Assembly: GCA_036850595.1 (NCBI GenBank)
Contig: CM072153.1
Span: forward strand, 18,990,169 to 19,054,168
DNA from: Rhyacichthys aspro
Lineage: Eukaryota > Chordata > Actinopteri > Gobiiformes > Rhyacichthyidae
DNA: 64,000 nucleotides
Reading direction: 5' to 3'
The notes under the pieces were generated by a model. The model had not been told where the DNA came from. It saw nothing but the letters and a program-made list of their open reading frames with translations, and made no database searches. Of this stretch, positions 28,101-40,100 are shown piece after piece (positions within the stretch are counted from its first letter, which is position 1; the number at the start of each line of letters is the position of its first letter). The position numbers were made by a program, and so were the translations under genes.

Positions 28101-31100
28101 CAAATAGTACGCTGTAAAAAGCAGACAATTTGACAAGGCTGAACGGTTAAAAGGATTAAGAAAAGATGCACATGTGACATATCTTCTTTTGTCTGTATCT
28201 TTTATATTCTGCAGGACATTGTTGGTGAGTGGACGTTGGTGTGAGTCAGCCCAGAGCGGAAACAGTCGGCTGAGTCCATGTGACAGACATGAAGATCATG
28301 TACTATGGACAAAATCACCTGGAGTGTCTGGGTGAGTACAGACAGGTGCAAGGACTTTTATAAAGGTCACGCCATTACAGAAAAATATCAACAAATGTGA
28401 TGAGACAAACTATTTTAAATTTGGAAATGTAGCACCCAAAATTTCTTAAAGTGGAAATGTGTAAAAGTAAAAAATCTGAATACATTCATTTATAAATATG
28501 TGACATGTTTTTCCCTTTACAAACTGCAGCTGTTTTTCCTCAAAGTATTTAGGCTTTTAGAAGAAACTGTAGGAAAAGACCAAGCTTCAGCTATTGCCTT
28601 TTTATGGGTGGCCAATTTATATAAATGTGTGCGTTACTAAACATACACTCTTTGCAGTTTGTGGGTGTATGGCATTGAAATACTTTTATATAATGTCTAC
28701 ATTACACAAAAATAGAAGTCTTTTTTTAGTGATCATAATTCATATCTTTTCTCATCAAAACATACAATCAGCAAAGGTCTCACTATTTACACGGAGAGTT
28801 TCAATATTCACCTAGTTGTATCCAGATTATAAGGTTCTATACTTTGTCAGATGTTACAATAATCATTATTTAATCCAAGGGTCTCTTTTAAAGTTATTTG
28901 TGCTGTTTTCTAGTCTGTACAGCTCTGTCCAGTCTGGTGCTGGCTCTGCTCGGGCTGCTGGGCTCGGTCCACGGCTGTCCTGGGGTCTGCAGCTGCTCCA
29001 GTAACACCACAGACTGCACTGCTGCGGGCCTTGTGTCTCTAACCCCCATCAGATCACTCCTGGACCAGGACTCGGTGATGCTGCGTCTCTCCCAAAACAA
29101 CCTCTCTTCTCTGGGTCCCACTGAGCTGTTCAACTTCAGTAGTCTGGAACTCCTGGACCTTTCTCACAACCATTTTTCCACCTTGCAACCCAGAGTTTTT
29201 TCAAGTTTGACGAATCTACTTTGGCTAAACCTCTCGGGCAACTACCTCGGAGACCGCCTGATGACTTCTGACCCCATCAACAACTTAGAGCTTGTTTACG
29301 GCTTGAATCAAAGTCATGGAAGCGTAGGAATCAGCAAAGAAGTTTTTAGAGGGCTGTGGAGACTGCGATGGCTTGACCTGTCGTCTAATGGCCTCCTGTG
29401 GCTGCCCAAAGGCCTGCTGGACGGGCTACAAGGGCTCGCCTGGTTGTCTTTAGCTGGAAACAGGCTCACGTCCCTGGACAGAGTTACCTTCGAGCCGCTG
29501 GTGAGGCTTCAACAGCTCCAGCTCACAGCAAACCCCTGGGTGTGCGACTGCAAACTGAGGGATTTCAAGCACTGGATGGAGTGGCTGATTTACAGAGGTG
29601 AGCAGGACTCTTCAGATAGAAAAACACACAGACATTGATAGTTTGGCCAGTGAGCTTTTACCACTTTTAGAGCACACTGAAGCAAATTACTTTCACTATT
29701 TCAAGCCGGTGCTTCAAAAGCTGTCAAATCGAACCAATTAATCTTTGCTCTGCAGGATGGATGGATGCTGCGCAAAGACACATCTAAGAATATAATGACT
29801 TCAATCTCTCTCAATCCTCCCTTGTCTCCTTCTGCTTCCTCCTTGTGTCGACTTTAATTTATTCCCTCCCCGTTCTGCCCCTCTGTCTTTCTGTTTTAAT
29901 AGATGGGCAGGTAGACGCGATGCGCTGCAGTCTCCCGGGGAATCTGAATGGTCGGGACATCCGCACCATCCCGGCAGAGATGTTCAACTACTGCCTGCAA
30001 CCGTCCGCGACCAAAGAGGGACCGGTGAATTACGCCACGAGGCCGCCGTGTCCTCCCGGTCGCATCAACAGTAACGAGGACTGCGTCCGCCAGCGCTACC
30101 GACCCGTCAGCGTCCGCAGGGCCCACGGGACGCAGATCATAGCAGGTGTGGTGTGTGGGACGGTGTGTGTTATGATGGTAGTGGCGGCGACGTATGGCTG
30201 TGTATATGCATCGTTAATGGCGCGCTATCAGAAGGAAATGAAGACTCGGGGACAGCCCCTCATGGCTGACAATGGGGCTGACACAGATTTGGAAGATGGG
30301 CAAATGTCTTCTCAAGCGTCTCCTGAAGAAACGCCGCCGAAAGAGGCCTGTGGCATTGTGCACGGTTACCGGATCAGCAGCTTCTGACCCGTGGCTTCCT
30401 CCTGCTGCCTCAGCTTTGAAGAGACAACAACCCCTTTTATAGTGTCTATAGTGTCTTTGCTGCGGGATATTTCCGTTTTACGCCCCATATTCATTTGAAA
30501 GGTACCGTTCTGGCAGAGAGCGGTTGTTGCACCTTTATCCCGGGTTAGGGCATGTAATAGCAGTAGCATGACAGAGGGAAGATGCTTGATTTTGAATAGA
30601 AATTTATGACATATAAGAGGATATAAGGACAAAACATGCATATCATGTTACTTCACCAGTTTCACGTTGATTTATGCAAATGTCACATACTGCTTTTTCC
30701 TAATATTTACTGTTTTTGCCCCATTGCCCCAAGACCTTGTGTGGTTTGTATAGTTTAGTGTTTTGTTTTTGGCTCATCTTTTGCAGCTATATATCCCTGT
30801 ATTTCAAAGTCACAGAGGCAGGATATTGGTGGGACGAGAAAAAGCTTAAAGAGGGGCTAATATCTTGAGAGAAAAGCCGTGTGGCTGGGTGATTATGCAG
30901 GGAATCTCTGGGCAGGGACTGATTGTACATCTAATGGAGCAGACTCAATTCAGAGAAAGTGGAATGCTGCAGCGATTCGTTTAATGTATGGATGCTCTGT
31001 GAATTGTTATTCCCTGCGCTGCATCTCTCAGCCAGCTTTTAAAGTCCTCTGAAGCTGCTATTTTGGCACTTGACTTCTCTTTATCAGTGTTTAGGTTTAG

Positions 31101-34100
31101 AAATATAAGAATAACTTTTTGTTTAAGCTGCTTGTACCTGAGCCCTAAAAGCACAACATTTAAAAGCCCAACTTTATAACTCTGTGACACCTGTCATTCT
31201 CCTTTTGTTTGCACATTTTACATTTTTCTTGTTTGGCTTGTTTTTTTTTTTTTAACTCATATTCTATTATATCAGTATTTATTTTACTAATACATTCCCT
31301 CATAGACTCAAAGCATACCTGAGTGCTTCTGCTGCCAGAGCAATGCTGCGTTCAGCTTGATTACTGAGCTAAACTGCTATTAGACCCAGACTAGAGCTGT
31401 GCTGCCTCCTAGAGGACAAGCTTTGAGCTACAGCTGCTTCTGATTCAGCACAAACTATGCAGCTCAAAGGACATGTGTTAAGGAATACTACTTTCATGTA
31501 TAAAGTCAAATACACTGATGATATTGTGGTGAGAATATCCACTAAAATGAGAGCCATACAAGTCTAACCTCCAGATGTGTGTTTTGTTTATATTTTCAAA
31601 GAAAAGCACATCAAAAATTGTCTCAATCTGAACTTGAGGACTGTTAATGACTGATAAGATAATAAACTTTTTTATTTATATGAACTAGCATTTTCTTTTT
31701 CTTATGAACATATATGAGGAACGGGGAAAGCAAAACAGAGCCAGTGACAAAACACAAGAAGAAACACAAACATTAAGTGCTATTTACAAAAAGATTAGTG
31801 GTTTCACTGAGAATATTAATGGTTTTGTTAGAGTCCAGTAACGGGAGCTCCACTCTTACCTTGCTATAGATATGACCGAGTGACAGATTTAGGTAAAAAA
31901 TATACTATATCAGCAAAGGGGAAGGTGCAGGTGATAGTGACTGCTCTCTTTACACAATATTTTATCATAAACTACACACAAAAGTTAAATTCACAGTTTC
32001 GCACTCACAGTATTCTGAACTTTGGTGACTTCATTTGGACTTGGACTCGACTCAGACCATTTTTAGTGACTCGGACTTGGACTTGCCGTTCAACTGAAGA
32101 CTCAAATCAGACTAATCTTGCACACTCAGGACTTGAAAGTGCCTTGGATTGTAAAACTGTTGACTTGACTACAACACACGTCAGCCGCCGAGAAGAGGCA
32201 CAAATCAAAACCAATTCAAACCAGAAATAGGAAAGTGCTCATTTCTTTCATCATCTACAGGCCACCAACAAGAAGTAAACAAAACAAGAGGACAACAAAG
32301 GCAACCAGAGCATAAGTGTGTCAATGTCAGTAAGTTGAAAAAGTTCAGTGTAAAGTACTAATAACGAGAGCCAAAATGCACTCATGACTGTAGCATTGAT
32401 GCTGTATCACTCAGATGTTAATAGAGGATATTCACACACCACTTGTTAAAGTTAATGTTGAATTGGCTTAACTCACCTCCAGCCATAGCAGTCTTTCCTT
32501 CAGCGGACACTGTAACTGATGTCGTTGCAACAATGTACTTCACTCCTGGAGGCAAAAAACACACATAATTAAAGGTTTATTGTTGGATAGCATAAACAGG
32601 ATAAAATTGATGTTATGACTAAACAAAATTTAAGAGATTATGAGGCAAACAGACTATTTATTTTTAGTCAAGTTAAAAGATGTGTTCAAATTAACCCCGG
32701 TTGAAAGAAAAGAGCTAATTTATTAAATCAAATCTCATCCAACTCTCTCTAAATGTTTCTTCCAGCGACACTAAAACAGGAGGAAATATTAAGATGAATG
32801 TCCCGACCTTTGTCATTGACAGGATAGTAAAAGAATCTCCCAGGAATGTTTTCCACAGCCAGACGATACCACAAAGGGAAGTGATCGATGGTGAACAGGT
32901 GGTCTTTATCGGCTGGTGTCAGGAACCTCCTATGAAAAGGATGTTGAGGAGTTATTCATTTATCAGTCAAACACAAAGAGAACACTTGGATAAACAAATG
33001 ATGTGAGGCAGAAGAAAAGCCCTTTGTATATTGTCTTACTTTGCCACTCTGTTCTCCACTCCTGTGTATCTGGCCAGTCTCATCAGACCAGAGCGAGTCC
33101 CGAGGAAGGCCGTCTCCATGCCCGGCTCCACCCTGAAAACACATCATCAACACAAATTAGTCCTTTAATACCCTTAGAATAAATAGCTATTGTAATTTCT
33201 TATAACATCGGTCTCCAGGACAGCTCCCTAAACTTATATAGTGACTTTTTCAGTAGTGGACAGCACTCAGATTCAGAATAGAGGGTTATTCATCCTATTT
33301 CAAGAAAACATAGGCCAAAATTTACATAGTGCACTTTCAAATAAAGCTGAGAACTTTAAAAGATTTGTAATGTAGACTGTAAGGCTAGCAAAAAAGATCT
33401 AAGGCACCCTGACTCCAATACTTTTGTCATTTAAACTGGATTTCCTGTGAGCCTGAATCCTCGAAGTGCACCTGAGCAGATGTAATTGACAGATAAGATG
33501 TAATGCATACATAGTCCCACATGTTAATGACCCAAACAACCTGAACCGGACACTTCCGCTTGGATCAAATGTAGAGATAAAGTCGACTTCACCTGTCGTT
33601 GAGCATCAGGGCGTTCCAATAGGCCTCGAGAGGAGCTGTGACCACTGCATCAAAAAGAGTCTGCTGCAACAAGAGCTCATCGCCTGCAGGAGGAGACAGT
33701 CATAAATGGTGGTATAGTAGCATACGATAATGGAGGATACTACTGGGAAACACAACAAATGTAAAACAACTCACACTCCAGGTCGGGCTCTTTGCCCAGC
33801 AGGTAGCGAATGGCGGCTTGAAGCTGAGAGTATTTTCTGTGATCTGGGTCAATGTCCGTTTCACAGTAGGTCCTAAGGAAAAGAGATTAAAGAGCTTATT
33901 TTATTTCCTTGTTATTCTAAAATGTCTTTATATATGTTTACATGATCATTATAACTTCCATTGCTCAAGTTTGACCTGCTACACCCCAAAGATCTGCAGC
34001 ACACATGGTACACTCAAGGCCCAGGGGCCAAATGCGGCCCTTTGCAATGTTTTATGTGGTCCTTTAATACATTTGGAAAGTGATATTTTTGGCACTAGGT

Positions 34101-37100
34101 TTTACTGGATTTGATTTTTGCTACAAAGATAAATAAAACCTGTTAAAATCCATCCAAAACCTGTTCAAATCCAATTAAAACCAATTCAAATCCATCTAAA
34201 ACCTGTTGAAATCTGACTAAAACCTGTTCAAAAACAATTAAAACCAATTCAAATCCATCTAAAACCTGTTCGAATCTGATTAAACCTGTTCAAATCCAAC
34301 TAAAACCTGTTCAAATCTAATTAAAACCTATTCAAATCTATCTAAAACCTGTTCAAATCTATCTAAAACCTGTTCAAATCCAACTAAAACCCAACTACAA
34401 ACAGCTTCCATTAAAGGAGGTAATTAATGTTGAAAGACAACTTATGTAAGACTGAAATGATGATGAAATCTCACGTTTAAAATGTAATAAAAGCTTCCAA
34501 ATGTCTTCACCATCGGCCCCTGAAAGGATTCTTATTAACTATTGTGGCTAATCACCACCAATAATCATGTGACGTACCAGTCTGAGGCGATGAACAGGTC
34601 TGGAGAGGTCAGGTCGTGCAGCCCTGTACAAGTGAAAAGGCCAATTTTGTAAATGAGTCAAAATCAACAACTATTTTTTTTTTTTTTAGTTTATGGTAAA
34701 GCATACCTTCTTCCACAGAGACATTTCCCATAAACATGAGTTTTCCATGTCCCTGAGTCAGCACCATGCCAAAACTGCACAGGAAAGAAACAGTTTAAAG
34801 CCCAACTGTGCCCTCTAGTGGACATGTCAAACAACTACAGCCGAAACATACACAGAGAAAAGTTTTAGTACAAAGAATAAAACTTACCTGAAAGGCGTTT
34901 CATCAATGTTTGTGTAGAAATAGTCATTGACGAGGTACAGAGGCCTTTTCTGTTGGTCAAGAGTAGCATTTTCATAACTACACTTACAGTAACAGAAGTA
35001 GGCTGTACAAACACAGGTAATAAATACACAATATAAATGCCTATGTTTAATGTTGTGTATTTCATTCTCACCCCTTTATCCAATGAAGCTCTGACGTTTA
35101 AAGTGAGGCCGTCTGTTTCTCCTCGCACCATCGCTGTTCTCAGCTGAAAGTTTAGGGCAAGAAAGTTAATAAAAAGGAATAAAAGGCATAACATTGACAA
35201 TAAAATTATGACATTATTGCTTTTCATTTGTTTCTTTGATATTTTTTTGACATGAAATCCTCTGCGTGTGCTGTGTCTGAATTACCAGCTCATCATTGTC
35301 CTCCCACTCCACTTCAGACAGATCCACACTGTTGTAATTTGGCTTCGGCTTGAGTTTCTTGCCATCTTTGTACTGAGAGAGGAGAGACTTTTAATGTGGC
35401 GATAGTGAAATACTGTACCAACATAAATATTTAATACCATCTCCTCTTAATGTACCCTTCAGGACCTCTGCCTCAATGTAACAGCCCCGGCTTTAAATAG
35501 CAAGAGGAGTAAATCTGATCACATCTGCTAAAACCTTTGAGCCAAATTTAGTCACGCTGTGATTTGTAACTCTTCGGCCCACTTCAGATGTGCCGCTAAA
35601 ATCCGGACAGACTGATATAGAGCAGAAAGTCTTAATGCTGGGTGTGTGGGTGCAAAATGTGTCTTGAATGCATCCTGTCATGAGACTGTTTTTAATTTTT
35701 CTTTGTTTATTCTGTTATTATAATCACCATTAGCCAAGGGAAATGTAAATCTGAAGTTGGAAGTTGAATAGCTATACTGAAAAAATTGACAAAGTATGCA
35801 TCTTTTACATATATACACATTTGTGTTGAGGCTTGTTTACTTCCATTTTTAATTTTCTGTTTTTCAGAGCTGTCTAGGCCACAGTAATCCTGGTATTCTT
35901 TGAAACGTATAGGATGTGTTATATTAAGCTTTAAAATAGGTTGTCTATATATATATGCCTGTGATGTCATATCAGAGACAGTCGTCAGAGGGGAAAAAAT
36001 TGAAAAAAGTTGAATTTATAATGGTAAATCACACAACAGAAAATAAATCACCTGCAGGGAAACGTATTAGTAATGGTTGCTGAAATTAACTCCCTCTAAA
36101 TATGATAAAGGTACAAGAAAACAGTCAGAAAAATGTTAATAAAAGTTATCCTGGCCAGAAATAGAGAAGATAAATTGAAATTTCTCCACTTTTCTGCATT
36201 TAAATCCTTTTAAAACATAACATTATACTCGCACGTTTTAACCAGCTGTCATATATTGTTACTACTTTTAGATCAGAAGTAAAAGCAAGATAATCAGATT
36301 AATCTTAAGCTTAATGCAGCGGTGTAATAATGTATTAATGGACATAGGGACAAACTCACCAAAGGTCGAAGGTCAGGGTGAGCCAGGATGTAGCCATTGT
36401 TGGTGATGAGGAAGGCGTAACCATGAGGTCCGAGCTGAAAGAGGAATAAACACACGCAAATAAAGCTTAAGCAAATAACCCTCCCTTTGGATTAAAGAGA
36501 GAATAATACTTTCACGGCTTTTATGTTCGATCTGAACCACGGTTATGACGTGAGAAATGGCACATGGTTCAGATAAATATGACTGACATAAAGGGAAATA
36601 ATTTTAGTCCAGAATGGAAGGTGAAATATTCGTCTATAAAAATGCGTTTAATCGTTCTTTTTCATAACAGGAAACTAACAAAATGACTATAAGAGTAGAT
36701 ACTTTATGGATTTTGAGGAGTTTTTTAAATAAAGTAAATATAAAGTGCAGTGACAATGGCTTAAATCTGCCAAGATAATGCATAAAGAAAATACAGCACC
36801 TCAGGAAATATACTTTAAAGGGTTTTTAAAAATAGCAGAGTGAAATCTAAAGTAATCAGACCAAATGAGGACAAGGTGAGGACTTTACAAGATCTAGTAA
36901 ACTGTCTCACCATGTATCTCGGTGCCAGCTTCATCACCTCCTGCAGCGGGATATCAGTGCCCACAACACCCAACAAGATCCCATGTGACAACTGGAAATA
37001 CAGAAAAACACATTTAAAAACACACCCTAGTGCCTAAATATTACAATATTCAAACTGTGTAAGCATTGTCTCACTGACCGTCTCCTTCTTTTTACTGAAG

Positions 37101-40100
37101 ACCGGCATGGCCACTGAAGTCATCAGGAGTAAACTCTGAGCCTTTGTGTTGAAGAGCTAAGAGACGGAGCAATGTTCAGTGTCAGAAATACTTCAAATAA
37201 AGGTTTACAGTAGATGTCCATCAACAATAACTACATCTAAACTAACCACATCTTATTAAATTACTGTAAAAGCTACTACAGAGATGTCTTTCTCTACAAC
37301 TCTTTTACCTCCTTCGTGTTGGGAAGCTGTTACAGCGATGGGAGGAAAGGCCCAGAGGATCATGGAAGAATGAAATGAGATGTTAGATGAAAGTGAGATG
37401 GAGATGGCAATTATGAAGATGACAACGGTGACTTCAAAAACTCATTCATAACATCATGAAAATGGACCACAACGAGCATTTCAACAACTCCACTTACACT
37501 CAGGGTTCTTACACCTTTTCCAAGTTCAAATTGCAGCACTTTTCAAGCAGTTGTTTTCATGTTTTTCAAGCACCTTTCTGTAGTAAATTACATGTTGACA
37601 TTCATATAGCGAATGTAGTTTTTCTCATTTAAATCCATTGATAATTCAGAAATTAAACTGATCAAAAAGATGTTAACTCGAGCGGTGTTGTTTTCTTTCG
37701 TGCAAAATGCTCAGTGAGATTATGCATTATTAAAGCAACACAATCAGAATTTGAAGCACTTTCAAGCACTTTATCCACTTTTACAACCTTGAAAACACTA
37801 GATTAAAATGATGAACTCAAACATTCTTCTGTTAGTCTTCGGGTGTACTGCAGAGTTATGTTTTGTCGTGATTTGTCACTCACCACAGTGTCCATATAGG
37901 CCTCTGTCCAGATGATGTCATGGTCGTGGTTGATGACCATTGGTCGGCTGAGAACGTGCAGATACTCCATCACGTTCTCCTGTACGTCAGCCAGCGTCGA
38001 GATGTGTGTGTAATAACCTGAAAAATACAAATTAGGGAAGGTTAGTGTAAGCTGTTTGGACGTCAAATTATTAATGTATTTGTTATCTTTTTATAAAACG
38101 CCAAAAAGAAACATTCTGTGTCTCTGTGTTCAAGTTTATTTTATCTCATATTCTGAAATTGAGTTGTTTATCTACTTGTAAGCAATTCCCTTTCGTGTTT
38201 CTGATTTATTGTATGACTTCTTAATTACATCCTAGGCTTTATTTTCCTGCCCACGGGAAATTGATCATTTATAATAAGATGTACAGAGATACTCACTGAA
38301 CTCACAATAAATATCAGTATTGTATGTCCTTTAATATGACCCAGAACAGACTCCCATTCACTTCTGCAAACAACTAAAGGCTCCAAGGATATTTTTTCAA
38401 GAGTGATCGGATGTCAGAATCTGATTAACGCAAACCGTCTGATCTGAATACTTCAAACTGATTCAAAAGCATCTGACACACTTAAAGAAATCCTATAGAG
38501 GTCAAGCTAACCTTTGTTGTTGCAGGCGATCCACTTTGTGTTTTGAGCAAAGGTCATCTCTCTGCCGATCAGGTAAGTGAAGACTCGCACCTGGACAGAA
38601 AAATTATTTGTCACAACTCACTTTTTTGCATCTGAAATAAACAAAGTTGCTCTGTTATAACTCCCTGCCCTTATATTTTAACCCAGGTTTGATTGATAAA
38701 AATAAAATACATGCAGATAGATACTGAGAGGCAACTTTTAGCATAATATGACTGTGGTGAAAAAATCAATAGAAGTAATTCTGCTCCTTTACTGGTATGG
38801 ATTTGTTTGGGTTTGTTTATTTCCAGGACATTCACATCTGTTTTGGACTGATATCTGTGAATAATCGTGCGTCTTCTGTTTCAAGATGAAGCCAGTCATA
38901 ATTTTAGCCGTGTATTTCAGTCTTACCCTGCGGTCAGGCCAGTTAAACTCCTCAAAGACTTCCTCAAAGTCCTCCATGGCTCCATCGGTGATTAACATGA
39001 TGGCCTGGTTACACATGCTGCCCTGTCCATTCGATCTGGCCTGAACACACGTGCATGGTCACTTGAGTTAGTTCATTTACTCATGTTGTTGATTCAGGGT
39101 AAAAGTATTTGTTGCTGTGAGCACAAACCTCATTGAGGATTTTGAAAGCCTCCTTCATTGCTTTATTGATCTTGGCCTCGCCTTTAACATGAAGCTCTTC
39201 CACCAGAAGCTTGAAATGCTGAAAGACACAACAAAAAGTATTGCACAATATGATTTGCAATACATTTTTTGCCATTTTATATTATATACATAAACATAAT
39301 TAATTTAATTTAATTATTCTGGCAGAATCAGTAACAGCAGGATCTGGTGACTGTGCAACAATTGCAGGAATTGCCAAAAAGCTGTAGCTGAGTTGGTTAC
39401 ATTAATCTGTATCAAATAATTAATTAAAAAATCCAGATCAGTGGTAAAAAGTATGTATAATTGTGCATCCAAATATCCCTGTCTGAAATTCAATCTGGGC
39501 TGCTTATTCAGCCGACAGACGCTCACTGCCGCAGGTTAACCTGCTGTGGTTTCTGATGTCGTCCAAAGAAGTAGGCCAAGAGGCTGATCTCATGATGCGG
39601 GCCGTGTTTCTCTGAGTGTCTGTGTGTGTGTACGGCTGGTAAGACGCTAAACCCTTCATGAAGCAGATAATAGTGTTACCTCTCGGTTGTCCAAGTCGGC
39701 CTGGACCAGAGTTCCTTTGAAACAAGGCTCCACGTACCGAACGTAGTCTGTGTACTGCACAGAGAGATGTATTTGTGAGTAAAAACATTCATAATACGAA
39801 TGCAAACAGACACTAACATTTACATATAGTTAAAAAAGTTTCTACAGGATAGAGTGTAAATAAGCTCCAGTATGACATTATTTTGATTCAAAAGAAAAAT
39901 ACACAAGAAAACTATTTCATTGGTTTGAATTTGAGAGACTGATATAATTTAATTTAGTACGGGGAAAAGGACATTTTCACATTAAAGAGTGTCTTACAAA
40001 TATGGATGGATGTCTGATCTAAAGTTGTAAAACTCAAAAGCAGTCGTGCCCTTGAGACCGGCCACAAGACCACTTTTAAGAGGCATTCATTTTGCCATAA

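Larger units (their letters stand above)
14963..28214 (-). other. cacna2d4 intron 27, part upstream of lrtm2
   Basis: Contains minisatellite locus 3 and probably the promoter and non-coding first exon of lrtm2, which cannot be placed with confidence. Blocks at 20590-21090, 24140-24640 and 25480-25930 are richer in GC and may be regulatory. The long minus-strand frame 20705-21304 has no recognised domain. Confidence 0.75.

Noticed and set aside
28898..29638. 246-codon frame starting MCCFLVCTAL taken as the lrtm2 start
   Set aside because: Its ATG lies inside the acceptor tract (TTTTCTAG ends at 28913) and its end runs past the GTGAGC donor into the intron. The spliced model fits better.
29845..30387. 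Frame starting MSTLIYSLPV before the last lrtm2 exon
   Set aside because: The first 19 codons are intron; the exon starts at 29903 in phase with the preceding exon.
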